Shown: piece after piece, positions 15,302-23,441 of the stretch | Position numbering within the stretch: position 1 is the stretch's first letter | Layout of the letters: each line of letters opens with the position of its first letter | Origin: Ardenticatenaceae bacterium | GTDB taxonomy: Bacteria; Chloroflexota; Anaerolineae; Promineifilales; Promineifilaceae | Assembly (NCBI GenBank): GCA_020634215.1 | Contig: JACKCD010000064.1 | Location: forward strand, 1-31,686 | Direction of reading: 5' to 3' | Length of the DNA: 31,686 nt | Notes under the pieces: generated by a model | The model's input: the letters and a program-made list of their open reading frames with translations, nothing else | Database searches by the model: none | What the model was told of the DNA's origin: nothing | Position numbers and translations under genes: made by a program

Positions 15302-15365
15302 AAATTGGAGATTGGAGATTAAGTGAGCGTCTTCAATCTCCAATCTCTAATCCCCAATCTCCATT
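15302..15365. repeat. Intergenic tandem-word hairpin, GATTGGAGATT type, copy 3
   Basis: Arms of GATTGGA words and CAATCTCCAATCTCT words around an AGTGAGCG centre. Its right arm supplies the last codons (Met-Glu-Ile-Gly-Asp) and the TAG stop of the MFS gene at 15347; it also precedes the hydrolase start by about ten bases. Confidence 0.9.
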
Positions 15366-16633
15366 TTGGGAAAAAAGCGTATGGTCACAAACAAGGCGCA
15401 AAAGGCCATCACCAGCGAGACGGCAAACAGGGGGCGGTAGCCAAGCTGTTGGGCAATGGTGCCCGCGATAAAGGGGGTGATGAAGGAAATAACGGCCGTT
15501 ATCGTATTCGACAACCCCACATAAATCGGCCGTTGATCCGCGTTCGCATATCCCACCAGCCAATTCAAAAAACTCAAAAACAAATTGCTGCCCGCTGCCA
15601 AACCCGAAAGCAAAAAGCCAGCATAAAGCACCCAGACACCCACAGTCCCCGCCAGCAACGCGCAAAACGGCAGCAGTGCCGCGCTCACCAACGCCAACTG
15701 GATATAGAGCAAATTGTTGCGTGCCCCCAGCCAGGCATAAAACAAGGAGCCTAACACGCTGCCCACTGTCTGCATCGCCAGCAGCACCGGCACGGCCACC
15801 TCGCTCGATAATCCCAACCCCACTGTGGCAAAACCAATGTAAAAGGGAGCCGACATCATCAGCAGGCTGGTCAGCACACGCGCCAGGATAAAAGCACGGA
15901 ACGGCCGATCATTCCGCAGCAGCCCGCCCAATTCCGGCAGAAATTCGCCCAATGACGGCAGCTTCTCCACCACTTTCCCCCCCGGCAGCTCATGAATCAG
16001 CAGCCCCGGCAAAATGGAGATCACAAACACCAGCCCCGATGCCGCAAAGAGGATTGCATAGTTGTTGGGAAAGCCCGGCCCGTTTTCCCCCAAAACATTG
16101 CCAATCCACGGCGCAATCAGCAGCATGATGATGCCCGAAATAGCCGAGGCCAAGCCAAACATCCGCGCCCGCCAGCGGTTGTCCAGGCTGGTTCCCACCA
16201 AATCGGCCCAGGGAACGCCCACCACGCCATCGCCAAAGGCGGCAACGCTGTAGCAAATAAAGAAGGCCAGCAAGATGAGGCCAGCGCGTTCAGACCCCAA
16301 CCAAAAGATGAAACCTGCAAAAAGCAAAATGACAAAGCGCACGGGGATGTTGGGGCCAACAAACCACCATTTTTTACGAGCATACCGCACGATATAGCGG
16401 GCTATAAACAATTGTGGCAGCGTGAAGCCGATTGTAAAAAGATTGCCCGACAGCCCAATCAAGACTTCAGAGTCGGTGAGGCGGCGAACAAAGTCAGGGA
16501 TGACGGTGGTGGTGCCTAAAATCCCCATCGCCACGGCGAACAGGATATTATCGACTAGAAAATAGACAAAGTTACGGCGGTAAACCGGCTCGTTGGATGC
16601 GGAAACAGGAAGTTGTGTGTGCAGTTCAGCCAT
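15347..16633 (-). CDS. Major facilitator superfamily transporter
   Basis: 428 residues from ATG 16633 with about 12 hydrophobic helices: paired six-helix halves, a soluble central loop (LLIHELPGGKVVEKLPSLGEFLPELGG), and LDNRWRARMFGLASAISG in the second-to-third-helix area. Substrate cannot be deduced. An upstream in-frame start at 16672 is rejected because it lies within the methyltransferase gene, which ends at 16639. Spacing is five bases, so transporter and methyltransferase are probably co-transcribed. The C-terminal five residues and the stop come from a hairpin repeat, so the ancestral C-terminus may have been replaced. Palindrome copy at 15491, read as Thr-Ala-Val. Confidence 0.87.
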   Translation of the reverse strand: MAELHTQLPVSASNEPVYRRNFVYFLVDNILFAVAMGILGTTTVIPDFVRRLTDSEVLIGLSGNLFTIGFTLPQLFIARYIVRYARKKWWFVGPNIPVRFVILLFAGFIFWLGSERAGLILLAFFICYSVAAFGDGVVGVPWADLVGTSLDNRWRARMFGLASAISGIIMLLIAPWIGNVLGENGPGFPNNYAILFAASGLVFVISILPGLLIHELPGGKVVEKLPSLGEFLPELGGLLRNDRPFRAFILARVLTSLLMMSAPFYIGFATVGLGLSSEVAVPVLLAMQTVGSVLGSLFYAWLGARNNLLYIQLALVSAALLPFCALLAGTVGVWVLYAGFLLSGLAAGSNLFLSFLNWLVGYANADQRPIYVGLSNTITAVISFITPFIAGTIAQQLGYRPLFAVSLVMAFCALFVTIRFFPKMEIGD

Positions 16634-16638
16634 GCAGA

Positions 16639-17430
16639 TTATTTGACCACAGCTTGCCAAAGAAAACGACAAAACCGCTGGGCAAAACGGCCGTTTTCCC
16701 CATACTCACTAAAAATCCGCGCCAGCACCGTCTCCATCACCTCATACCCTGGTGCTTCCTCCGGCGGCAGCCCAAACGTCAGCTTGCGGTAAAGCTCCAG
16801 CGGCTCATCAAACCATTCCGGCACGTCAAATGACCAGCAGCTTTCCAACCGTAAACCACCCAGCCCTAAATACCGCTCCACCGATTGGCGGCGCGTGTAG
16901 TCTGGCGGCGGGGTCACTTGCAGCGCGGGCGGCAGCCAATCGTTCCATTCCGGCAGCGGCGCGTGAACGGGATTCAACATCAGCAGCACCGCCCCTGGTC
17001 GCCCCACCCGCTTGGCGTCCTCCACCCAGTGCAGCGGCCCTCGCCGCGAAATCAGCAAATCAAACGAGTGATCCGCCGCCGGAATGCGCGGCCGCTGCAC
17101 CTCCACGTCATACCCCTCATCGCACACAAACTTTACGTTGGCGACACCCCGCTCCCGCACCCCCTGCTGCGCCAGCTCAATAAATGCAGGCACCCGATCA
17201 ACCGCCAGTACGCTACCGCAGCGTGGCGCATAATCCAGCGCCATCGCCCCATGCCCACACCCCACCTCCAGCACATCCTTGTCAGGTGCCAGCAGGTCGT
17301 CAAGCATCGCCAGAAAAGTATCTTCACCATTATATGGCGGCACCGTTGACCGCCACGGATAAAAATAACCGCTTTGCAGCGTCGCTAAACGGTCATACCA
17401 GGCATCACTATGGGGTTTTAACATAGGCAT
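16639..17430 (-). CDS. SAM-dependent class I methyltransferase
   Basis: 263 residues. Motif I is VLEVGCGHGAMALDYA (about 53-68), followed by an acidic AVDRVPAFIELA at the end of strand two and SFDLLISRRGPLHWVED as the motif IV region. The N-terminus WYDRLATLQSGYFYPWRST and the C-terminal RRQSVERYLGLGGLRLES do not identify the substrate. A small molecule is more likely than DNA, as there is no target-recognition domain and no NPPY/DPPY motif. ATG 17430 is one base after the dehydratase stop; ATG 17424 (MLKPHS) has a better AGGA spacing of five bases, so the two residues MP are uncertain. Transcribed with the dehydratase above it. Confidence 0.87.
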   Translation of the reverse strand: MPMLKPHSDAWYDRLATLQSGYFYPWRSTVPPYNGEDTFLAMLDDLLAPDKDVLEVGCGHGAMALDYAPRCGSVLAVDRVPAFIELAQQGVRERGVANVKFVCDEGYDVEVQRPRIPAADHSFDLLISRRGPLHWVEDAKRVGRPGAVLLMLNPVHAPLPEWNDWLPPALQVTPPPDYTRRQSVERYLGLGGLRLESCWSFDVPEWFDEPLELYRKLTFGLPPEEAPGYEVMETVLARIFSEYGENGRFAQRFCRFLWQAVVK

Positions 17431-17431
17431 C

Positions 17432-18388
17432 CTATGGCAACTCCCCCGCCAAAATCTTAATCAACTTGCTGCTGTCCAGATTGCCGCCGGAAACGACGCA
17501 CACCACCTTGCCTGAACCAGCCAGCCCAGCCAGCGCTGCCGCCACGGGTGTCGCCCCGGCTCCTTCGGCCAGCACCCGGTTGCGCTCCAGCAGCAGCCGC
17601 AGCGCCGCCGCCACTGCTTCCAGTTCAACCACCAGCGACCCATCCACCAGGCTGCTCACCAGCGGCCACATTTCCGAAAGCACGCTCTTGCCGCCAATGC
17701 CGTCTACAAAGCTAGGCTGGTAGACCACTTCCTGCGGCGACCCAGCCGCCAGCGAAGGAGCCAGTGGCGCGGCGGTGGCAACTTCGGCGGCAAAAAGACG
17801 GGTGTCGGGTTTGCGGGCGCGAATGGCAGAGGCAACGCCGCTGGTAAGACCACCGCCGCCATAGGGGGTAATCACGGCATCCACGTCGGGCAGCTCTTCG
17901 AGGATTTCCAGCCCAATGGTGCCGTTGCCAGCAATAACGGCCGTTTCACTCACCGGATGAATAAACAAACCAAGGTGATCCACCTCATGGCTAACAATAA
18001 TTTGCCACCACTCGTCAAACGTCACCTTTTTTACCACCCCGCCCAGCCGCGCAATCGCATCCAGCTTTGTTTGCGGCGCATGGTCGGGCACAAAGACAGT
18101 GCAGGGCAGCCCCAGCCGCCGCGCACACCACGCCACCCCCTGCGCCATATTGCCCGCGCTGGCCGTCACCACCCCGTGACGAAGCTTATCCGGCGCAGCC
18201 AACGCCATCGCATTCCCCGCCCCGCGTAGTTTAAACGAACCAATCGGCTGCAAATTTTCCAGCTTCAAATAAATCTCCGCTGGGGCATCCTCCACATTTA
18301 ACCGAATAAGTGGGGTACGCAGCGCCACCCCCACCAGCCGCTCCCGCGCCGCCTCAATGTCTGCCAGCGAAATCTGTTTATTCATCAT
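17432..18388 (-). CDS. PLP-dependent serine/threonine dehydratase family enzyme
   Basis: 318 residues, fold type II PLP enzyme. The Schiff-base lysine is in PIGSFKLRGA (Lys53), the phosphate-binding loop is TPYGGGGLTSG, and VSGGNLDSSKL is near the end; AEIYLKLENLQPIGSFK is a typical entry. It lacks an ACT regulatory domain, so it resembles catabolic threonine/serine dehydratases or related racemases; the substrate is undetermined. ATG 18388 is chosen for AGGA six bases upstream; the longer open frame to 18436 runs through a hairpin repeat. One palindrome copy (17936) inside SETAVIAG. Confidence 0.9.
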   Translation of the reverse strand: MMNKQISLADIEAARERLVGVALRTPLIRLNVEDAPAEIYLKLENLQPIGSFKLRGAGNAMALAAPDKLRHGVVTASAGNMAQGVAWCARRLGLPCTVFVPDHAPQTKLDAIARLGGVVKKVTFDEWWQIIVSHEVDHLGLFIHPVSETAVIAGNGTIGLEILEELPDVDAVITPYGGGGLTSGVASAIRARKPDTRLFAAEVATAAPLAPSLAAGSPQEVVYQPSFVDGIGGKSVLSEMWPLVSSLVDGSLVVELEAVAAALRLLLERNRVLAEGAGATPVAAALAGLAGSGKVVCVVSGGNLDSSKLIKILAGELP

Positions 18389-18398
18389 ATCTGTTCCT

Positions 18399-18452
18399 GG
18401 TGGCTGGTGGCTAGTGGTTGGTTTACCAGCCACCAACCACCAGCCACCACAC
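18399..18452. repeat. Intergenic tandem-word hairpin, GGTGGCTGGTGG type
   Basis: Words GGTGGCTGGTGGCTAGTGG in one arm and CCACCAACCACCAGCCACC in the other with a tiny loop. It sits between the acyl-CoA dehydrogenase stop (adjacent at 18453) and the dehydratase start on the same strand. Confidence 0.9.
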
Positions 18453-19601
18453 CTAAAACCCCAGCGAACGGCCGATAATTTCCTTCATAATCTCGTTCGT
18501 CCCGCCATAAATCCGCTGGGCGCGAGCGTTGATAAAATGTTTGGCAATCGGATATTCCATCATATAGCCATAGCCACCGTGAAGCTGCAAACATTGGTCA
18601 ATTACCCGCCACTCCAGATCCGTCAGCCACCATTTTGCCATCGCCGCCTTATCCACCGTTAGCTTGCCCTCGTTGTGGAGCATCACGCAGTGGTCGGCAA
18701 ACACGCGCCCAACTTCGACTTCGGTTTTCATTTCCGCCAGCTTAAAGCGCGAGTTCTGGAATTTGCCGATGGGACGGCCAAAGGCGGTGCGCTCCTGACA
18801 ATATTGCATCGTTTGCTCCAGTGCTACCTCGGCCGCAGCGATGGCACCGACGGCAATAGCCAGCCGTTCCTGCGGCAGCCCCTGCATCAGGTAATAGAAA
18901 CCGTGGCCTTCCTGCCCCAGCAAATTTTCGGCCGGTACCTTGACATCCTTAAAATAAAGCTCGGCGGTGTCCTGAGAGCGCATCCCAATTTTGTCCAGAT
19001 TGCGCCCGCGCTCGTACCCCTCCATGCCGCGCTCAAGCACAATAAGGCTGATGCCACGCGCCCCTTGGTCAGGGTCAGTTTTGGCAACCACCACCACCAC
19101 GTCGTTGAGAATGCCGTTGGAGATGAACGTTTTCTGGCCGTTGACGGTGTAGGTGGAGCCATCGGGGGATTTAACGGCCGTTGTTTGCACCCCCTGCAAA
19201 TCACTCCCCGTATTCGGCTCCGACATCGCCACCGAGGCAATCAGATCGCCTGACACCAGCCCCGGCAGCCAGCGTGCCTTTTGCGCCTCACTGCCAAAGT
19301 TGGTGATATAGGGCACAATCATGTCGGTATGAAGGGCAAAACCAGCCCCAGCCTCGCCCACCCGCGCCAGTTCTTCGGCCACAATGACATGGTAGCGGTA
19401 ATCCTTGACCCCCAACCCGCCATATTCCTCCGGCACATCCATGCACAAAAAGCCAGCCGCACCCGCCTTTTGCCACACCTCGCGGGAAACAATCCCGTCT
19501 TTTTCCCATTGCTCCTGGTGCGGCACAATCTCCCGTTCCGCAAATTTGCGAAACGCTTCACGAAACATCCGATGTTCTTCAGTTAATAAATGTTCTTGCA
19601 T
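18453..19601 (-). CDS. Acyl-CoA dehydrogenase, long-chain (LCAD)-like
   Basis: 382 residues, full length for the family. FAD enzyme that introduces the first double bond in fatty acyl-CoA beta-oxidation and hands electrons to ETF. Helical N-terminal domain, beta domain with AMSEPNTGSDLQGV, then ERTAFGRPIGKFQNSRFKLAEMK and the C-terminal IYGGTNEIMKEIIGR. The segment GLPQERLAIA places Glu245 where LCAD-type enzymes carry their catalytic base, and IYGGTNEI has Gly where short- and medium-chain enzymes have that Glu. LQLHGGYGYMMEYPIAKHFINARAQ is also LCAD-like. ATG 19601 has AGAAGG just upstream. Its chain-length preference is inferred from motif similarity. One palindrome copy (19173). Confidence 0.95.
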   Translation of the reverse strand: MQEHLLTEEHRMFREAFRKFAEREIVPHQEQWEKDGIVSREVWQKAGAAGFLCMDVPEEYGGLGVKDYRYHVIVAEELARVGEAGAGFALHTDMIVPYITNFGSEAQKARWLPGLVSGDLIASVAMSEPNTGSDLQGVQTTAVKSPDGSTYTVNGQKTFISNGILNDVVVVVAKTDPDQGARGISLIVLERGMEGYERGRNLDKIGMRSQDTAELYFKDVKVPAENLLGQEGHGFYYLMQGLPQERLAIAVGAIAAAEVALEQTMQYCQERTAFGRPIGKFQNSRFKLAEMKTEVEVGRVFADHCVMLHNEGKLTVDKAAMAKWWLTDLEWRVIDQCLQLHGGYGYMMEYPIAKHFINARAQRIYGGTNEIMKEIIGRSLGF

Positions 19602-19705
19602 CGCCTTCTGTCCTCTTCTATCAACATTCAGATAATGTTTTGGACATTAGATTAGTTCAATCTATGAGATCAAATCAATCAATGAATCAATTTTCGACCA
19701 AAACA

Positions 19706-19788
19706 TGTCATTTCGACGAGTCTTCGAGGAGAAATCCCGTTCACTTGGCTAATAATCATGGGATTTCTCGGAGGGCCTCGAAATGACA
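19706..19788. repeat. Long interrupted inverted repeat, TCATTTCGA...GAGAAATCCC type
   Basis: Outer arms TGTCATTTCGA / TCGAAATGACA and inner arms GAGAAATCCC / GGGATTTCTC around a 21-base centre. It is the only recognisable element in the 231-base gap 19602-19832; I see no gene there. Its sequence differs from the other repeats but its hairpin layout is similar. Confidence 0.85.
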
Positions 19789-19832
19789 ATAGACACGTCC
19801 GATAGCTGGATTGTAGCGGAAAGGGGCGCAGT

Positions 19833-20624
19833 TTAAAAATTGCCGATTAGCTCTTTAAGCTGTTTGCTGTACTGGCGCGAGAGGGGAATTTCGCTGCGGG
19901 CGGCATCGGCCATCCGCAGCACATAGGTGCCGGAAAACCAGGGAACCACTTCGGCCACGTGGTTTAGGTTAACCAGGTATGCTTTGTGGACGCGGACAAA
20001 GTTGTGGGCAGCCAGACGGGTTTCCAGTTCTTTGACGGAGTAGCGCAGCAGCAGCTTTTGCCCGGCTTTGGTGGTCATTGTCACCCGCTTGCCGTCGGCT
20101 TCCAGCCACAAAATGTCGCCATAATCCACCAGCAGACTGTTTTTGTTTTCCTGTTCCCCCCAAATTTTGGTCAGCGGCGTGGCAGAAACGGCCGTTTCCA
20201 CATACCGCTTCAACGCCGACTGCTTCTCCACCCGCTCCGCCTGCGTTGCCAGCGTCTGCCGCACCCGCACCATCGTCTGCGCCAACCGCTGCTCGCTGTA
20301 CGGCTTCACCACATAATCGAGTGCCGCCAGTTCAAATGCCCGCACGGCGTAGGTGCTGTAGGCAGTGGCAAAAACAATAATCGGCACCCGCCCCGCATTC
20401 CACAGTGCTGGGTTTTCCACAATAGCCGCCGCCACCGCCACGCCGCTTAAATCAGGCATGTTGATGTCCAAAAACAGCACGTCTACCGGCTGTTGGGCAA
20501 CGATGTTCAACGCTTCCTGACCGTTCCGCGCTTCGTGGAAAACGGCCGTTTCCTCCAGCTGCTCCAATAAATAGCGCAATTCACCCCGCGCCGGTTTTTC
20601 ATCATCCGCAATCAAAATCTGCAT
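19833..20624 (-). CDS. LytTR-family DNA-binding response regulator
   Basis: 263 residues. Receiver domain: acidic pair Asp7/Asp8, phosphoacceptor Asp53 in LFLDINMPDLSG, ATAYSTYA, and Lys in VVKPYSEQRLAQ. After a linker (to about 150), a LytTR domain runs from YGDILWLEADGKRVTM through KELETRLAAHNFVRVHKAYLVNLNHVAEV to the LSRQYSKQLKELI end. LytTR proteins bind imperfect direct repeats, often upstream of membrane or cell-envelope genes. It pairs with the LytS-like kinase directly upstream (20731-22272). Two palindrome copies (20187, 20541). Confidence 0.94.
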   Translation of the reverse strand: MQILIADDEKPARGELRYLLEQLEETAVFHEARNGQEALNIVAQQPVDVLFLDINMPDLSGVAVAAAIVENPALWNAGRVPIIVFATAYSTYAVRAFELAALDYVVKPYSEQRLAQTMVRVRQTLATQAERVEKQSALKRYVETAVSATPLTKIWGEQENKNSLLVDYGDILWLEADGKRVTMTTKAGQKLLLRYSVKELETRLAAHNFVRVHKAYLVNLNHVAEVVPWFSGTYVLRMADAARSEIPLSRQYSKQLKELIGNF

Positions 20625-20632
20625 TGTTTAAT

Positions 20633-20733
20633 GGGACGCAGGTTTTCCTGATTTTACTGATTGATATGGTAGGCAAACAGATGCGTTTGGCGACCAGGCC
20701 ATAATCAGGTAGATCAGGAAAATCTGCGTCCTA
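20633..20733. repeat. Inverted repeat GGACGCAG...CTGCGTCC type, copy 1
   Basis: Left arm GGACGCAGGTTTTCCTGATT, right arm ATCAGGAAAATCTGCGTCC, with an unusually long centre of about 35 bases. It separates the kinase from its response regulator and provides the kinase stop codon (TAG at 20733-20731). Confidence 0.88.
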
Positions 20734-22272
20734 TTCCCGCTTCAACGGCACGCGAATCATCACCCGCGTCCCTTGCCCCGGCTCCGACTCAATCGCCAGG
20801 CGGTATGGTTCGCCATAGAGCAGCCGCAGCCGTTCATCCACATTCCGCAGCCCAATGGAAGGGGCAGGGATGCCGGGGATCATCGTCCCCGTATCGGTTC
20901 GCGCTGGTTCCGGCTCTTCGCCCGGCTGTGGGCCGCGCCGCCACCGCGCTACGTCAAACCCCGGCCCATCATCCTCCACCTGCAACAGCAGTTCCTCCCC
21001 TACCCGCGTAATCACAATGTGAACAACCCCGCCCTCCGTCTTTTTGCTTACCCCGTGAATCACTGCATTCTCCACAATCGGCTGCAAAACCAGCGTTGGA
21101 ATGGGGTGATCCTGCAAATTTTTGGCTAAATTGGTCCAGACCACCTGCAGACGCTCATCCAGCCGCGCCTTTTCCAACGCTAAATACGCCTCCACATGGC
21201 TAATTTCTTCCCGCAGTGCCACCGTCTCCCCCGCACTCAGCGCCCGCTGGAAAATCTCCGACAGCTTGATGAGCAAACTCCGCGCCACGTCGGGGTCGGT
21301 GCGAATGAAGTAGCGGATGGTGTTGAGCGAGTTAAAAAAGAAGTGGGGGTTGATTTGGGCTTGCAATGCCCGCAGTTCCGCCTGCGCCAGCGCCAACTGC
21401 GTTTGCGTCAGCGTCAAATTGGTTTGCGCCAGCTCCAACTGCGCTGCCTCTGCCCGCCGCCGGTTCTCCTCATCCTGCACCGCTCGCACCATCAGCAAAA
21501 AGGCGGCCATCCCCACTACGGTCATGGCGGTGCCGGGGATAAAGCGTTCGACGTAGTAATCAAAGTAGTCGAGGGTGAGGAAGAGAAAGCCAAAAGCGGC
21601 CAATTCTGCCGCCAGTGCCGCGCCCAGGGCAACCAACGGCCGAAAACGCTGCTCGCCCAACTGCTCGGCCGCAAAACCAACGACGAGACCGACCCAAACG
21701 GCCGTTAATGCCCCCATATACTTCAGCACAAAATACTCAACATACTCACTAACCGCATACACGTCACGCCCGTCAAACCCCACGTACTCCACCAGCCCAA
21801 TCGCCAGCATCGTCAGCAGCCCCACCCCCAACCCCACGCGCCAGCCGCCCAGCAGCGCGGCAATGACCACCAGCAAAAAACCCAGCGTCGCCTGCTCATG
21901 GATCAGCGAAATGAGGCCAAAACGGTAAAGAAAGGCCAGTGCCTGAATCAGCAGCAGCGCCCCCAGCAGCGGCAAAAAATCGTCGGCGGCTACGCTGTGG
22001 CTGGTGACAACCCGCCGGAACAGCGGCGTGCGGCTAAAAAAGTAAACCAGCACCAGTGGGATGATGAGTTCCTGCGCCGCAATGCCAACGTAGTAAGGGT
22101 TAAAGCCCAGCAGTCTCAGGCTTTGCCACGATGAGGCAACGCCAAAGCTGGCGCGGACAAACAACGCCCAGAGGAAGGTGAGGAGGGTGGTGAGGGTGAT
22201 GAGGAAAAACGGCCGTTTCCATCCCAACCAATCCCGCCGCACCCACGTTGTCAAACTGTTTGCTGTGATCAT
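20731..22272 (-). CDS. LytS-like membrane sensor histidine kinase (His_kinase/HATPase)
   Basis: 513 residues. About seven hydrophobic helices in residues 20-265, so the sensor is embedded in the membrane, with no periplasmic domain of note. A coiled-coil stretch (QLELAQTNLTLTQTQLALAQAE) leads into the His_kinase motif INPHFFFNSLNTIRYF with His310, then the ATPase domain with LVLQPIVENAVIHGV (N-box) and DDGPGFDV (G1), RNVDERLRLLYG (G2 area). Partner of the LytTR regulator. Usual signals in such pairs include peptides or membrane state; none can be named. A palindrome copy at 22208 is read in the rare frame (Arg-Pro). Confidence 0.93.
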   Translation of the reverse strand: MITANSLTTWVRRDWLGWKRPFFLITLTTLLTFLWALFVRASFGVASSWQSLRLLGFNPYYVGIAAQELIIPLVLVYFFSRTPLFRRVVTSHSVAADDFLPLLGALLLIQALAFLYRFGLISLIHEQATLGFLLVVIAALLGGWRVGLGVGLLTMLAIGLVEYVGFDGRDVYAVSEYVEYFVLKYMGALTAVWVGLVVGFAAEQLGEQRFRPLVALGAALAAELAAFGFLFLTLDYFDYYVERFIPGTAMTVVGMAAFLLMVRAVQDEENRRRAEAAQLELAQTNLTLTQTQLALAQAELRALQAQINPHFFFNSLNTIRYFIRTDPDVARSLLIKLSEIFQRALSAGETVALREEISHVEAYLALEKARLDERLQVVWTNLAKNLQDHPIPTLVLQPIVENAVIHGVSKKTEGGVVHIVITRVGEELLLQVEDDGPGFDVARWRRGPQPGEEPEPARTDTGTMIPGIPAPSIGLRNVDERLRLLYGEPYRLAIESEPGQGTRVMIRVPLKRE

Positions 22273-22313
22273 AGGGTTATTTTATCAGAGGTGGCAAGGC
22301 TGTTGCCAACAAA

Positions 22314-22377
22314 GAGATTGGAGATTAGAGATTGGAGATTCGCTTTGTCAATCTCTAATCGCCAATCTCCCAATCTC
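22314..22377. repeat. Intergenic tandem-word hairpin, GATTGGAGATT type, copy 4
   Basis: GATTGGAGATTAGAGATTGG arm and CAATCTCTAATCGCCAATCT arm around TCGCTTTG. It lies between the lipoprotein gene stop and the kinase start, both minus strand. Confidence 0.9.
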
Positions 22378-22386
22378 GATTCCCGT

Positions 22387-23343
22387 TTACCGACTCCCCT
22401 CAATCACCTGCCAATTCACAATATCCACCAGCGCCGAGAACAAAAGCTGGTCATTGGCGGCAAATTCCACCGTCCACAGCCCGTCCCCCTGGTCTGAAGC
22501 GTAGGTGTACCAGTTGTCGTAGCCATCCAACGCCTCATCAATCCCCGGTGCCTGATACGCCAACTCCACCGCCTGTTGCCGATTCCAGGCTGCTTCTTCA
22601 TCCCCTTTCAGCACATTGGGGTCATAATAATCATCTAGCCAAACGCTGCCGCTATCGCCATCAAGATAGAAAACAAACTCCCACGTGTCCAGACCATAGT
22701 TATACCAGGCGTGCCAGTTGTCATCCCACTTGTCATACCAAATGTCATGATCCCACAGGGAAAAATCACCCAGCAGAGCCGCCGCTTCGGGGCTGTTCTG
22801 CATATATGCCTCAATTTTTTCTCGCCCCGCCGCAAACTCCTCATCGGTCAGGTCGCGGGGCATGTAGACATCATACACCTCGCCCGTTTCCAAATTGACG
22901 TGGCAATCCCCCAGCCACTCGTCCTCAGCCGAGTGAAACTCCACATACCACGTCACCTCGCTCTCATCGTCAGCAGAGGCGTAACCGACCCAGCCAGGGT
23001 AGGTTGCCAGCACCTCGGCAATGGGCGGGTGCGCGGCCGCCAAGGCAATCACCTGCTCCTCCTTGCTGCCGCTAACCTGGGCAATTTGGCGCGAGAGGGG
23101 ACGGCTGGCCGCCGCTGGCTGCATCCCCGATTCGGCCATCATGCTGTTTATCTGCGGCGCGGCCATGCTGCTGGTCATGGATGGCTCCGAGGATGGCGCA
23201 GAAATCACATTTTCCTCCCCCATCTCCCCATCTACCACCATTACCGGCTCCTCCTCTACCACCCGATCTTCTGCCATCAACTGCCCGCCACACCCCACCA
23301 GCAGCAACGCTGCCAAAATGTTTAGTAGTATTAATTTTTTCAT
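22387..23343 (-). CDS. Lipoprotein with PepSY-like repeats
   Basis: 318 residues. Signal peptide MKKLILLNILAALLLVGC with a lipobox (LVGC, Cys18), so a lipid-anchored exported protein. Residues 20-95 are low-complexity, Ala/Ser/Glu/Met-rich, probably a linker. The rest has three similar units, each ending in a Trp/Tyr-rich beta hairpin: WYVEFHSAEDEWLGDCHVNLETGEVYDV, WEFVFYLDGDSGSVWLDD, and WTVEFAANDQLLFSALVDIVNW. This W-x-V-x-F ... V-D ... G-x-V form is like PepSY domains, which often inhibit proteases. Pattern similarity only, not a confirmed family. Lies just after the DUF1501 gene and before the LytS kinase, all on the minus strand. No exact palindrome copy. Confidence 0.78.
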   Translation of the reverse strand: MKKLILLNILAALLLVGCGGQLMAEDRVVEEEPVMVVDGEMGEENVISAPSSEPSMTSSMAAPQINSMMAESGMQPAAASRPLSRQIAQVSGSKEEQVIALAAAHPPIAEVLATYPGWVGYASADDESEVTWYVEFHSAEDEWLGDCHVNLETGEVYDVYMPRDLTDEEFAAGREKIEAYMQNSPEAAALLGDFSLWDHDIWYDKWDDNWHAWYNYGLDTWEFVFYLDGDSGSVWLDDYYDPNVLKGDEEAAWNRQQAVELAYQAPGIDEALDGYDNWYTYASDQGDGLWTVEFAANDQLLFSALVDIVNWQVIEGSR

Positions 23344-23360
23344 ACCTACTCCGTGTTGAC

Positions 23361-23441
23361 AGTAATCAGTAATCGGTCATCGGTAATCGGTCACTGATTA
23401 CCGATAACTGATCACCGATAACTGATCACCGATTACCGATT
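23361..23441. repeat. Intergenic tandem-word hairpin, GTAATCGGTCA type
   Basis: GTAATCAGTAATCGGTCATCGG words in one arm, ATTACCGATAACTGATCACC words in the other. The right arm covers the end of the DUF1501 gene: its TAA stop (23435-23433) is in the repeat. It precedes the lipoprotein start by about 20 bases. Confidence 0.9.

Noticed and set aside
23361..23441. CRISPR array or tandem repeat array
   Set aside because: Units are 7-9 bases, degenerate, without spacers and arranged as hairpin arms, not as constant repeats with unique spacers.
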